DNA from: an uncultured Collinsella sp.
Lineage (GTDB): Bacteria > Actinomycetota > Coriobacteriia > Coriobacteriales > Coriobacteriaceae
Assembly: GCA_900544235.1 (NCBI GenBank)
Contig: UQUL01000012.1
Span: 1-55,274, forward strand
Reading direction: 5' to 3'
DNA: 55,274 bases
Numbering within the stretch: the stretch's first letter is position 1; every line of letters starts with the position of its first letter. Shown in pieces: positions 35,638-44,067 of the stretch. Below the pieces are notes generated by a model. That model saw only the letters and a list, made by a program, of their open reading frames with translations, was not told the DNA's origin and did not search any database. The position numbers and the translations under genes were made by a program.

Positions 35638-36425
35638 AAGGTCTCCAAGAATTTCAGCAGCATATGCAAAAAGCCGCAGGATCGTATGCCCTTATCGGCG
35701 GCACGGCATGCGACATTTTGCTCGCGGAGGCGGGACTTCCATTTAGGATGACTCACGATTTTGATGTTGTAATTGTCGCCGATGACCGGTTGCCTCAGAC
35801 GGCAGAAGCTATATGGACTTTGGTGCGTGATGGCGGCTACCGCTGCGGCTGGGGCGAAGGTAAAGGCTCGTGTTTTTATCGGTTTACAGAGCCTAAGAGG
35901 CCGGGTTACCCCCATATGATTGAACTCTTCGCGAAGTGCCCCGACTTTCTAAAGGGTCGTGAGGGGATTGATGTGGCGCCAATTCACGTTGATGAAAACA
36001 TAAGCAGTCTTTCGGCAATTTTGTTGGACGATGCTTACTACAGCTTGTTCCTTCAGGGAATTCGGACCGTAGGCGGCGTTTCGGTCCTGGGTACGGAATA
36101 CATTGTTCCGTTCAAAGCGAAGGCGTATCTCGACCTAAAAGCTAGAAGGGAAGCGGGGGAGAACGTTGATTCGAATAAGGTAAAAAAGCATAAACGCGAT
36201 GCGCTGAGGCTTGCTCAGCTGCTTGGCGAGTCGGAAGGTGTCGACCTGCGCGGAGAACTGAAGGACGATATGCTTGCGTTTGTTAAAGATTGCGAGGTGG
36301 GCGACGTCAATCTGAAACAGATTGGGGTTGCGGGCGTAACGATGGCGCAGTTGCTCGAGACGATGAAAGCAACATATGGCTTGATTGGTCGAGTGGGGTT
36401 ACGTGGCCCGGACGGTGCAGTCTAG
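35619..36425 (+). CDS. Nucleotidyltransferase-fold protein, AbiEii/type IV toxin-like
   Basis: 268 aa, with its ATG inside the end of the previous gene. YALIGGTACDILL followed by RMTHDFDVVIV is the GG...hDxD signature of DNA polymerase beta-type nucleotidyltransferases as found in AbiEii and related toxins; D and D would bind the metal. The second half is helical (KVKKHKRDALRLAQLLG). Known AbiEii-type toxins stop growth by modifying nucleic-acid or nucleotide targets, and their genes are often phage-defence cargo. Coupled translation with the regulator gene supports a functional pair. It sits between the pilins and their sortase, an odd place for a housekeeping gene. Confidence 0.7.
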   Translation: MARSAVEGLQEFQQHMQKAAGSYALIGGTACDILLAEAGLPFRMTHDFDVVIVADDRLPQTAEAIWTLVRDGGYRCGWGEGKGSCFYRFTEPKRPGYPHMIELFAKCPDFLKGREGIDVAPIHVDENISSLSAILLDDAYYSLFLQGIRTVGGVSVLGTEYIVPFKAKAYLDLKARREAGENVDSNKVKKHKRDALRLAQLLGESEGVDLRGELKDDMLAFVKDCEVGDVNLKQIGVAGVTMAQLLETMKATYGLIGRVGLRGPDGAV

Positions 36426-36473
36426 CTGCGTTGTCCGGCGCATGAGCTCGCTAATCGGCTATTATTTGTTTAG

Positions 36474-36487
36474 ACAACTTGAGTTGT
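36474..36487 (+). promoter_or_regulatory. 14-bp palindrome before the sortase gene
   Basis: ACAACTTGAGTTGT is a perfect dyad 16 bp upstream of the sortase start, just before the GAGGAG ribosome binding site. It may be an operator or part of the mRNA leader. Confidence 0.4.
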
Positions 36488-36503
36488 AGAGGAGTGACCG
36501 GCG

Positions 36504-37442
36504 ATGGTGCAGGGCGCCAAACATATGAAGAGTAATAACGCCGCGGCCAACGGCGGCTCAAGTCCTCAGCCCAAACCTCAACCAAAGCCTAAGCGCCGTC
36601 GCAAGCGACTGCCGCGCTGGGCCGACCGGCTCATCACCATCGTCATCATCCTTATTGGCGTGGGCCTTATGACCTGGCCGTGGATATTGGACCGGCTCGA
36701 AGCCTCGGGCGTGTTTAACCAGATTAGCACGGTGTCCAGCACCGTGGACGCGCTTTCCGAAGAGGAGCGCGAGCGCATCCTGCTCCAGGCTCGCTCCTTT
36801 AACGAGCAGCTGGCGGGCGAGGCCACCGAGCTCCCCGCCGACCAGATCGAGCCCTACGCCCAGCAGCTCATCTTTGACCGCGACCCCATGATGAGCTGGG
36901 TCGAGATCCCCTCCATCGACGTGAGCATGCCCATCTACCACGGCACGAGCGAAGAAGTCCTTATGGCGGGCGTCGGCCACCTGGAGGGCACGAGCCTGCC
37001 GGTGGGCGGCACCTCGACGCATTGCGTGCTCACCGCGCACTCGGGCATGCGCAACCTGAGCATGTTCGACGACATCCACTCGCTGGAGCCCGGCGACCTG
37101 GTGCTGCTGCACACCATGAACAAGACGCTCGCCTACAAGATGGTGGACTCCGAGGTCGTGCTGCCCGAGGAGATGGGGTCGCTGACCATCGAGCCGGGCG
37201 CCGACAAGGTTACGCTCGTCACCTGCACGCCCTACGGCGTAAACGACCATCGCCTGCTGGTGCACTGCGTGCGCACCAAATACAGCAAGAAGGATGTCGA
37301 CAAGCAAAAGTCGCTGGCTGGTCGCCACTGGGGCAAGCGCGAGTTTGCCGTGCTCATCGTGGTCGTTGCCATTGTGCTGTTGCTGCTGGACATCGTGATC
37401 CACGCGGTCCGCAAGCGCCGCAAGGCCAAGGCCTCGGCATAA
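36504..37442 (+). CDS. Class C (pilin-polymerising) sortase
   Basis: 312 aa. A basic cytoplasmic start leads into a membrane segment (LITIVIILIGVGLMTWPWIL) near residue 50. The catalytic domain has H179 (LTAHSGM), C241 (TLVTCTPYG) and R250 (NDHRLLV). A second membrane segment (FAVLIVVVAIVLLLLDIVI) and a basic tail follow; the C-terminal anchor is a mark of class C. DPMMSWVEIPSI shows the usual start of the beta-barrel. It would join the pilins encoded upstream through their sorting signals, although a terminator and the nucleotidyltransferase pair separate it from them, so it probably has its own promoter. GAGGAG precedes the ATG. Confidence 0.93.
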   Translation: MVQGAKHMKSNNAAANGGSSPQPKPQPKPKRRRKRLPRWADRLITIVIILIGVGLMTWPWILDRLEASGVFNQISTVSSTVDALSEEERERILLQARSFNEQLAGEATELPADQIEPYAQQLIFDRDPMMSWVEIPSIDVSMPIYHGTSEEVLMAGVGHLEGTSLPVGGTSTHCVLTAHSGMRNLSMFDDIHSLEPGDLVLLHTMNKTLAYKMVDSEVVLPEEMGSLTIEPGADKVTLVTCTPYGVNDHRLLVHCVRTKYSKKDVDKQKSLAGRHWGKREFAVLIVVVAIVLLLLDIVIHAVRKRRKAKASA

Positions 37443-37455
37443 GACATCGTTCAGA

Positions 37456-37490
37456 ACCACTACAATGGGGGCAGGCGCCTTTGTGGTGGT
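37456..37490 (+). repeat. CCACCACAAAGG-family hairpin repeat (copy 5)
   Basis: ACCACTACAA (37456-37465) faces TTGTGGTGGT (37481-37490) with one mismatch. GGGGGCAGGCGCC in the loop matches the other copies. It begins 13 bp after the sortase gene. Confidence 0.75.
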
Positions 37491-37503
37491 TGGGGCTTCC
37501 AAA

Positions 37504-37562
37504 CCATCACAACATTCGATGAAAATCGCGATTTTGGCGAAAAGCATCGAATGTTGTGATGG
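37504..37562. repeat. CCATCACAACATTCGA-family hairpin repeat, copy 3
   Basis: CCATCACAACATTCGAT (37504-37520) and its exact complement (37546-37562) enclose GAAAATCGCGATTTT as in copy 2. From here to 37747 I see only the gatCAB promoter region, with TATACT near 37707 as a possible -10 box. Confidence 0.88.
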
Positions 37563-37747
37563 TCTTCGTTGTGGGCGGGACGGTTTTCGTTATGGACGGT
37601 GCGGTTTCGCTACAGAACCGCCAGCCCGCCGCCTGCCATCCCGCCGCCCTCGTTACGTTTTCGCTGCATTTGGGTAAAGCGCCTGCTCCGAGTCGGCGTT
37701 GCCCTGTATACTAGAGCGGTTTAACTGTTATGCGGAAGGGAGCGCCT

Positions 37748-38059
37748 ATGGCACTCAGCGAGAAAGACGTGCGCGGCATCGCCGAGTACGCAAAGATCGC
37801 ACTGACCGATGACGAGCTCACCCAGATGACGTCCTACATGAACGACGCCGTCCAGATGCTCGAGCCCGTCTTGCAATATGACTTGCCCGACGTGGAGCCC
37901 ACGTTCCATCCTATCGGAAGCCTGTCCAACGTGATGGGCGATGACCTGCGCGAGCCCGAGCGCGACCTGCCGCTCGACGTTGCGCTCGAAAACGCCGGCA
38001 GCGCGCGCGACCGCTACTTCCGCGTGCCGTCCATTTTGGGAGAGGGGGAGAGCGAGTAA
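37748..38059 (+). CDS. gatC: Glutamyl-tRNA(Gln)/aspartyl-tRNA(Asn) amidotransferase subunit C
   Basis: 103 aa from the ATG at 37748 (GGAAGGGAG upstream); an in-frame ATG at 37730 is less well placed. KDVRGIAEYAKIALTDDEL and the conserved DVEPTFHPI near residue 55 are typical of GatC, which wraps around GatA and stabilises the GatCAB complex. The stop codon overlaps the gatA start (TAATG), so translation is coupled. Confidence 0.95.
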   Translation: MALSEKDVRGIAEYAKIALTDDELTQMTSYMNDAVQMLEPVLQYDLPDVEPTFHPIGSLSNVMGDDLREPERDLPLDVALENAGSARDRYFRVPSILGEGESE

Positions 38060-39573
38060 TGGCGCAGAGCTTCGATTCCCTTACCGCCGCCCAGATCGCC
38101 GCGGGCGTTGCCGCCGGCGACTTTACCGCTACCGAGGTGGCCCAGGCCTCCCTTGCCGCCATCGAGGCGCGCGAGGGCGGGGTCCAGGCATTCCTGCAGG
38201 TGGCGCCCGAGCTCGCGCTCGAGGCCGCTGCGCGCGTGGATGCCGACCGTGCCGCAGGCAAGCCGCTGCCCCCGCTCGCGGGCGTGCCGCTGGCTATCAA
38301 GGACAACATGAACCTCGTGGGCACGCGCACCACCTGCGCTTCCCGCATGCTCGGGGACTACCAGAGCGTCTACACCGCCACCTGCGTCCAGCGCATGCTC
38401 GATGCCGGCTGCCTGCCCATGGGCAAGGCTAACATGGACGAGTTTGCCTTTGGTAGCTCTACCGAGAGCTCGGCCTTCCACCGCACCAACAACCCCTGGG
38501 ATACCGAGCGCGTGCCCGGCGGCTCCTCGGGCGGCTCCGCTGCAGCCGTCGCCGCGGGCGAGGTCGCGCTCTCGCTGGGCTCGGACACCGGCGGCTCCAT
38601 CCGCCAGCCGGCGTCGCTCTGCGGCGTGGTGGGTTTTAAGCCCACGTATGGCGCCGTGAGCCGTTACGGCGTGGTTGCCTTTGGCTCGTCGCTCGACCAG
38701 GTGGGGCCCTTCGGCCGCACGGTCGAGGATGTCGCGCTGGCCATGAACGCGCTTACCGGCGCGGGCCACGATCCGTACGATTGCACCAGCCAGGATTGCG
38801 CCGTCGACTTTACCGAGCATCTCAACGACAGCATCGAGGGTAAGCGCGTGGGCATTATCCCTGCGTTTATGGAGGCTGAGGGCCTGACGCCCGAGGTCAA
38901 GGCCGCTGTTCAGCGCGCCGCCCAGGAGCTGCAGAACCAGGGTGCCGAGCTGGTCGAGGTCGACCTGCCGCACCTGGATGCCGCCATCGCCGCCTACTAC
39001 GTCATCGGCCCGGCCGAGGCGTTCTCCAACCTGGCCCGCTTCGACGGCATTCGCTACGGCTATCAGGAGGAGGGCTGCGCCAACCTGTCCGACCAGAGCT
39101 CGCTCTCGCGCGCCCACGGCTTTGGCGCCGAGGCCAAGCGCCGCCAGATGCTCGGCGCCTACCTGCTGAGCTCGGGCGTGTACGACAAGTACTACTACGC
39201 TGCGCAAAAGGCCCGCACGCTCATCACGCGGGACTACGACGCCGCATATGCCAAGGTGGACACCATCCTCATGCCCGCCTCGCCGCGCACGGCCTTTAAG
39301 TTTGGCGAGATTAGCGATCCTACGCAGATGTACCTCTCCGACCTGTATACCATCTCGCTCAACATTTGCGGCAACGGTGGCATCTCGGTGCCGCTGGGCC
39401 TGGGCGAGGATACTCAGCTGCCCGTTTCTGCCCAGCTGGTTGGTCCGGCCTTTAAGGACCGTCAGCTGCTCACATTTGCCTGCGCCCTGGAGCGCGGCTT
39501 TGCCGATGCCGCCACGGGTGCGCCCGCGCTTTCCGTCGCGCCCGATTTTGCCGGGAAGGGAGGCGAGCTGTAA
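38059..39573 (+). CDS. gatA: Glutamyl-tRNA(Gln)/aspartyl-tRNA(Asn) amidotransferase subunit A
   Basis: 504 aa. The amidase that frees ammonia from glutamine for the transamidation of mischarged tRNA. The Ser-cisSer-Lys triad is visible: K in VPLAIKDNMN, cis-Ser in GGSSGGSAAAVAAG and nucleophilic Ser in DTGGSIRQPAS. The start and the stop both overlap neighbouring genes through TAATG. Presence of GatCAB suggests that the organism makes Gln-tRNA and/or Asn-tRNA by the indirect route. Confidence 0.97.
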   Translation: MAQSFDSLTAAQIAAGVAAGDFTATEVAQASLAAIEAREGGVQAFLQVAPELALEAAARVDADRAAGKPLPPLAGVPLAIKDNMNLVGTRTTCASRMLGDYQSVYTATCVQRMLDAGCLPMGKANMDEFAFGSSTESSAFHRTNNPWDTERVPGGSSGGSAAAVAAGEVALSLGSDTGGSIRQPASLCGVVGFKPTYGAVSRYGVVAFGSSLDQVGPFGRTVEDVALAMNALTGAGHDPYDCTSQDCAVDFTEHLNDSIEGKRVGIIPAFMEAEGLTPEVKAAVQRAAQELQNQGAELVEVDLPHLDAAIAAYYVIGPAEAFSNLARFDGIRYGYQEEGCANLSDQSSLSRAHGFGAEAKRRQMLGAYLLSSGVYDKYYYAAQKARTLITRDYDAAYAKVDTILMPASPRTAFKFGEISDPTQMYLSDLYTISLNICGNGGISVPLGLGEDTQLPVSAQLVGPAFKDRQLLTFACALERGFADAATGAPALSVAPDFAGKGGEL

Positions 39574-41249
39574 TGAAGGAGCTTTCCGAGGTCCTGCAGG
39601 ATTGGGAGGCCGTAATCGGCCTGGAGATCCACACCGAGCTCACCGCACTCGATACCAAGATGTTCTGCAACTGCAAGCTCAGCCACGATGACGAGCCCAA
39701 CGCCAACGTGTGCCCGGTGTGCCTGGGCCTGCCCGGCGCCCTGCCGGTGCCCAACAAGCGCGCCATCGAGAGCATCGTCAAGGCGGGTCTGGCCACCAAC
39801 TGCGAGATCCAGCGCCACTCGATGTTCTACCGCAAGCACTATTTCTATCCCGATATGGCCAAGAACTTCCAGACCACGCAGGGTCCGGTTGCCTTTGCCA
39901 TGTACGGTCACCTGGACCTGGACGTGACCGGTCGCGGTGCCGCCGAGCGCCCCGACTGCGCGTTTGGCGAGGCCGAGGCCCAGAGTCTGGCGAGCGCCTC
40001 GGCCAACGCCGAGGGCCTGTCCACGTCCATGACGTCGACCATGCGCGAGGGCAACCAGCGCGCCGGTCACCTGGCCAGCTACGACGCGTCCAACCTGCAG
40101 ATGCCCGAGCGTCGCGAGGACGGTTCCTACACGGTGCCCATCCGCATCCTGCGCATCCACATGGAGGAGGACGCCGCCAAGATGGTGCACGTGGGCGGTG
40201 CCGAGGGCCGCATTACCGCCGCTGCCGAGTCGCTCGTCGACTACAACCGCTGCGGCACGCCTTTGATTGAGCTCGTCACCGAGCCCGACCTGCGCACACC
40301 CGAGGAGGCTCGTCTGTTTATGGAAAAGCTCCGTCGCATCTTTGTGACGCTGGGCATTTCGGACTGCTCCATGGAGAAAGGTTCCATGCGCTGCGACGGT
40401 AATGTGTCGCTGCGCCGCCGTGGCGAGACCAAGCTGGGCACCAAGACCGAGCTTAAGAACCTTAACTCGTTTAAGAGCCTGCATGACGGCCTTGCCTACG
40501 AGATTTGCCGCCAGGCCGAGGTGCTCGAGGAGGGTGGCATTATCTACCAGGAGACCCGCCACTGGGAGCCCAGCCGCAAGCGCACCGTGGTCATGCGTGT
40601 GAAGGAAACGGCCGACGACTATCGCCTGTTCCCCGACCCCGACCTGGCGCCGTTCGATCTGGACGACGAGTTCATCGACCGCTGCCGTGGCGAGATCCCC
40701 GAGCTGCCCGATGCCAAGCGCGCCCGTTTTGAGACCGACTTTGGCATTAAGACGGCCGATGCCGAGCAGATTGCTGGCGACCCGGAGTTTGCCGAGTTCT
40801 TTGAGGCCGCCGCTGCCGGAATGGCTGGCAAGGAGGCTCAGACGGTCGCAAACCTGCTGGTGAACGAGATGATTGCCTACCTTAAGGGTGCGGGTGTGTC
40901 GCTCGCCGAGTCCGGTATTGCGCCGGCTCAGGTGGCAGCCCTTGCCAAGCTGCTGGCGACCGATGCCATCAGCTCTAACCAGGCGCACGAGGTCTTTGAG
41001 GCCATGGCCCAGACCGGCGACGACCCCAACAAGATCGTCGACGAGCGTGGCATGCGTCAGGTGAGCGATGCCGGCGCGCTACAGCCGATCGTGGACGAGG
41101 TGCTGACAAACTGTTCCGAGCAGGCGCAGCAGTATCGTGACGGCAACCAGAAGGTCATCGGCTTTTTGGTGGGCCAGTGCATGAAGGCGAGCCGCGGCAA
41201 GGGCAACCCGAAGCTCTTCAACGAGTTGCTGAGAACGTCGCTCTCGTAA
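39573..41249 (+). CDS. gatB: Glutamyl-tRNA(Gln)/aspartyl-tRNA(Asn) amidotransferase subunit B
   Basis: 558 aa, somewhat longer than the usual ~480-500. The kinase-like cradle domain has VIGLEIHTEL, CPVCLGLPGALPVPN and HYFYPDMAKNFQTTQ; the N-terminal zinc site is CNCKL...CPVC. The tail domain (~residues 400-558) ends with the YqeY-like block VGQCMKASRGKGNPKLFNELL, which binds tRNA. It activates the mischarged glutamyl/aspartyl group with ATP and accepts ammonia from GatA. Last gene of gatCAB. Confidence 0.97.
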   Translation: MKELSEVLQDWEAVIGLEIHTELTALDTKMFCNCKLSHDDEPNANVCPVCLGLPGALPVPNKRAIESIVKAGLATNCEIQRHSMFYRKHYFYPDMAKNFQTTQGPVAFAMYGHLDLDVTGRGAAERPDCAFGEAEAQSLASASANAEGLSTSMTSTMREGNQRAGHLASYDASNLQMPERREDGSYTVPIRILRIHMEEDAAKMVHVGGAEGRITAAAESLVDYNRCGTPLIELVTEPDLRTPEEARLFMEKLRRIFVTLGISDCSMEKGSMRCDGNVSLRRRGETKLGTKTELKNLNSFKSLHDGLAYEICRQAEVLEEGGIIYQETRHWEPSRKRTVVMRVKETADDYRLFPDPDLAPFDLDDEFIDRCRGEIPELPDAKRARFETDFGIKTADAEQIAGDPEFAEFFEAAAAGMAGKEAQTVANLLVNEMIAYLKGAGVSLAESGIAPAQVAALAKLLATDAISSNQAHEVFEAMAQTGDDPNKIVDERGMRQVSDAGALQPIVDEVLTNCSEQAQQYRDGNQKVIGFLVGQCMKASRGKGNPKLFNELLRTSLS

Positions 41250-41254
41250 ACGGG

Positions 41255-41386
41255 AACCGAGGGGCCGGGCGCAGGGCCTTGCCTCTCAATTTCGGACAGT
41301 CCTGACTCACGACGGAGGCGCCACTGGCGCCTCCTGTTCGTGCGGAACTTATTGAGAGGCAAGGCCCTGCGCCCGGCCCCTCGGTT
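41255..41386. mobile_element. 132-bp element with 36-bp perfect inverted ends
   Basis: 41255-41290 (AACCGAGGGGCCGGGCGCAG...) and 41351-41386 are exact complements over 36 bp. The 60-bp centre holds the hairpin GGAGGCGCCactGGCGCCTCC. It starts 5 bp after gatB. It may be a MITE-like remnant or a very stable structured RNA; no T-run follows the outer stem. Confidence 0.7.
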
Positions 41387-41435
41387 CTGACGACTCGGCC
41401 GTTCGGGTCAGGCGGGGCTGGATGGAATTTGGTGA

Positions 41436-41465
41436 ATGAGGGCGCCGTTGGCGCCCTCATTTTTG
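41436..41465 (+). terminator. Rho-independent terminator after gatCAB
   Basis: ATGAGGGCGCC (41436-41446) and GGCGCCCTCAT (41450-41460) with a 3-nt loop, followed by TTTTTG. Confidence 0.9.
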
Positions 41466-41534
41466 TGGATGGGGCGCAGAGACGGTCCCCTTGGTCACAT
41501 CGTGCCCCCAAGATTTCCAAAAAGTTAACCTTTG

Positions 41535-41566
41535 TTGACCTTAATAGTTAGATAAACTAAACTATT
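41535..41566 (+). promoter_or_regulatory. Promoter of the DUF6110/P-type ATPase operon with a metal-regulator-like operator
   Basis: TTGACC (41535-41540) and TAAACT (41558-41563) are spaced by 17 bp. The interrupted palindrome AATAGTTAGATAAACTAAAC... (41543-41566) overlaps the -10 box. TTAGATAAACTAA at its core resembles DtxR/MntR-family boxes, which would fit repression by a metal-loaded regulator. Confidence 0.6.
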
Positions 41567-41649
41567 TTCCAAAAGTGTGCTCGAGCAAACTTATTTACTC
41601 GGGTGCTAAGGCACCGTGCCGCAGTTGTTGCGGAAAAGGGAGAGACATC

Positions 41650-41895
41650 ATGAAGAAGTCCACGTTTAACACCCTGCTTGTTGGTGGCGGTTTTCTGCTT
41701 GGTACGGCTGGCATCAAGCTGCTCACCAGCGCTCCGGTAAAGAATGCCTGCGTGCAGGGCATTGCGTGCGGCATGCGCATCAAGAACGGCTACCAGGACA
41801 TGGTCGAGCAGGCTAAGGCCGAGGTCGACGATATGGTTGCCGAGGCTGCTTACATCACCCAGAGCGAGGCCGCTGCTGACGAGGCAGCTGAGTAA
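41650..41895 (+). CDS. DUF6110-type small protein linked to a metal P-type ATPase
   Basis: 81 aa from the ATG at 41650 (AAGGGAG upstream); an in-frame start at 41575 would include the leader. One hydrophobic segment (TLLVGGGFLLGTAGIKLL), then SAPVKNACVQGIACGMRIKNGYQDMVEQAK and an acidic tail (EVDDMVAEAA...EAADEAAE). The pattern GTAGIKLLTS...KxxYV/CxxxAxxxRxKxxYxxMVE fits proteins annotated DUF6110, found directly before heavy-metal P-type ATPases. The role is unknown; a membrane partner or metal chaperone is a reasonable guess. The ATPase gene starts 18 bp downstream. Confidence 0.75.
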   Translation: MKKSTFNTLLVGGGFLLGTAGIKLLTSAPVKNACVQGIACGMRIKNGYQDMVEQAKAEVDDMVAEAAYITQSEAAADEAAE

Positions 41896-41913
41896 CGCTC
41901 CCAGGCGCAAACT

Positions 41914-43989
41914 ATGAGATTCTCGATTATTAGCGAGATCCCTGGCAGGACCCGTCTTCAATTGGCGGGTCCTGTGCCAGAGAGCGATCTCGATGCACTT
42001 CTTAAGCTCAGCGGCGATATCGACGGCGTGCACAAGGTGCGCGTTTATGGCCGTATTGGCCAGATGGCGCTCGAATATGACGAGCGGTGTCGTGCGGGCG
42101 TGCTCGACGCCTTGGGTGCGCTCGATGCCCAGGCCATTGCCGACGCAAAGACGGGTTACGTGATGCAACTCGAGCCGCGCAAGCACAAGCTCGTCATGGA
42201 TCTTGCCACACTTATCGGCGCCCACTACGCGCGCCGCTGGTTCTTGCCGACGCCTCTGCGTGCGGTATTTGTCGTGGCCGGTTACATGGCATTTTTGCGC
42301 GCTGCCCTTCATGAGCTGGCGCAGCCGCGCCTGACCGTTCCTGTGCTCGACGCTTCGGCCATCGGCATTTCGTTTGTCAAGCGTGATGTCGACACCGCGG
42401 GCCAGACGATGTTCCTACTCAACGTGGGCGAGTTACTCGAGGACTACACGCGCGCCATGAGCGAAAACGAGCTCATCAACTCGCTGCTCGACGTACCCGA
42501 CAAGGCGCAAAAAGTGGTCGGCGACACCGAGGTGAGCGTTGCCGCCACCGAGCTTGAGCCCGGCGACTTGGTCGCCGTTCGCACCGGCATGTCCATCTGC
42601 AGCGATGGCGTGGTCGAGCAGGGAAGCGCCATGGTTAACCAGGCGACCCTGACCGGCGAGCCGCTTGCCGTCGAGCGCAGCGTGGGCGACGATGTATTCG
42701 CCGGCACTGTCGTGGAAGACGGCAGCATCTTGGTGCGCGTGCGCGCCAACACGGCTCAGACCAAGCTCCGCTCGATTGTCTCGCTCGTGCAGGCGGCCGA
42801 CTCGCTCAAGTCCGAGGGCCAGTCGCACATGGAAGACCTCGCCAACAAGATCGTCCCGTGGAACTTCCTGCTCGCGGGCCTTGTTGCGCTTACCACCCGC
42901 AGCCTCATCAAGACCTCAGCGGCACTGATGGTCGACTACTCATGCGCGCTCAAGCTCACGGGTTCGGTCGCCGTCATGACCGCTATGAGCGATGCTGCCA
43001 AGATGGGCGTCATGGTCAAGGGCGCGAAGTACTTTGAGTCGTTTGCCAAGGCCGACACCATTGTGTTTGATAAGACCGGTACGCTCACCGAGGCGCAGCC
43101 GCGTCTTGCCTGCGTACTCACCACCGATGGCTGGAGCGAGGACGAGGTCCTGCGCCTTTCCGCTTGCCTGGAGGAGCATTTTCCGCATCCGGTGGCGCGC
43201 GCCGTGGTCAATGCGGCACGTGAGCGCGGGCTCGAGCATCGCGAGCGCCACGCCGCCGTCGAGCACATCGTGGCGCACGGCATTGCCTCGTCCATCGAAG
43301 GGCGCCGCGCCATCATCGGTTCCGCGCACTTTGTATTTGAGGATGAGGGCGCGCAGCTCGAATCCGACATCAAGGAGCGCATCGAGTCCCAGATGCAGGG
43401 CTTGTCGCCGCTGTACCTGGCGGTCGACGGCACGGTCGTGGGCGTGCTCGGCATCGAGGATCCGCTCAAGCCCGGAGTGCGCGAGGCCATCGCCGATCTG
43501 CATGCGCTGGGCGTCAAACATGTCGTTATGCTTACGGGCGACTCCGAGCGCACGGCCGAGCGCATTGCGCGAGAGGCGGGGGTCGACGAGTTTAAGGCCG
43601 AGCTGCTGCCCGAGGATAAGTACGCGTATGTGGAGCGCATCAAGGGCGAGGGGCGCCACGTTGCCATGGTGGGCGACGGCGTCAACGATTCGCCGGCGCT
43701 CGGTTTGGCCGACGTGGGCCTGGCGATGGGTGGCGGAAGCGACATCGCCAAGGAGGTCGCCGATATCATCCTGACCGATACGGATCTCGCCGCGATTGTG
43801 CGTCTGCGCCACATGAGCCAGGGCCTCGTTGATCGTCTGACGAGCTCCTATTCTAAGGTGATGCTCACCAACTCAGCGCTCCTGGCACTGGGCATTACCG
43901 GTGCGATTACCCCGCAGACGTCGTCGCTGCTGCATAACGGCTCAACGATCGCCTACAGCCTGAGCAACGCGAAGGCATATCTGCGCTAG
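41914..43989 (+). CDS. P1B-type metal-translocating ATPase with atypical SCALK motif
   Basis: 691 aa. The N-terminal ~75 residues have an HMA-like pattern (RTRLQLAGPVPESDLDALLKLSGDIDGVHKVRVYG) without a CxxC metal site. Few, poorly hydrophobic N-terminal membrane segments follow. The actuator loop has LTGEPLAVERSVGDDVFAGT. The membrane motif that sets metal choice reads DYSCALKLTGS (C344) in place of CPC, SPC or CPH. The phosphorylated aspartate is D386 (DKTGTLTE), HP-locus CLEEHFPHPVARAVV, and hinge GDGVNDSPALGLADVGLAMG. It pumps a metal ion out of the cell, but which one is not clear. The promoter carries a possible DtxR-type operator. Confidence 0.9.
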   Translation: MRFSIISEIPGRTRLQLAGPVPESDLDALLKLSGDIDGVHKVRVYGRIGQMALEYDERCRAGVLDALGALDAQAIADAKTGYVMQLEPRKHKLVMDLATLIGAHYARRWFLPTPLRAVFVVAGYMAFLRAALHELAQPRLTVPVLDASAIGISFVKRDVDTAGQTMFLLNVGELLEDYTRAMSENELINSLLDVPDKAQKVVGDTEVSVAATELEPGDLVAVRTGMSICSDGVVEQGSAMVNQATLTGEPLAVERSVGDDVFAGTVVEDGSILVRVRANTAQTKLRSIVSLVQAADSLKSEGQSHMEDLANKIVPWNFLLAGLVALTTRSLIKTSAALMVDYSCALKLTGSVAVMTAMSDAAKMGVMVKGAKYFESFAKADTIVFDKTGTLTEAQPRLACVLTTDGWSEDEVLRLSACLEEHFPHPVARAVVNAARERGLEHRERHAAVEHIVAHGIASSIEGRRAIIGSAHFVFEDEGAQLESDIKERIESQMQGLSPLYLAVDGTVVGVLGIEDPLKPGVREAIADLHALGVKHVVMLTGDSERTAERIAREAGVDEFKAELLPEDKYAYVERIKGEGRHVAMVGDGVNDSPALGLADVGLAMGGGSDIAKEVADIILTDTDLAAIVRLRHMSQGLVDRLTSSYSKVMLTNSALLALGITGAITPQTSSLLHNGSTIAYSLSNAKAYLR

Positions 43990-44008
43990 CGTTTTTGCTT
44001 GAGTTTAT

Positions 44009-44054
44009 GGCCTGCATCCGGACGGTGTTGCAGCCGCCGGAATGCAGGCCTTTT
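44009..44054 (+). terminator. Rho-independent terminator of the P-type ATPase operon
   Basis: GGCCTGCATCCGG (44009-44021) pairs with CCGGAATGCAGGCC (44037-44050), one base bulged, followed by TTTTG. Confidence 0.85.
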
Positions 44055-44067
44055 GCGTTTGACCATG

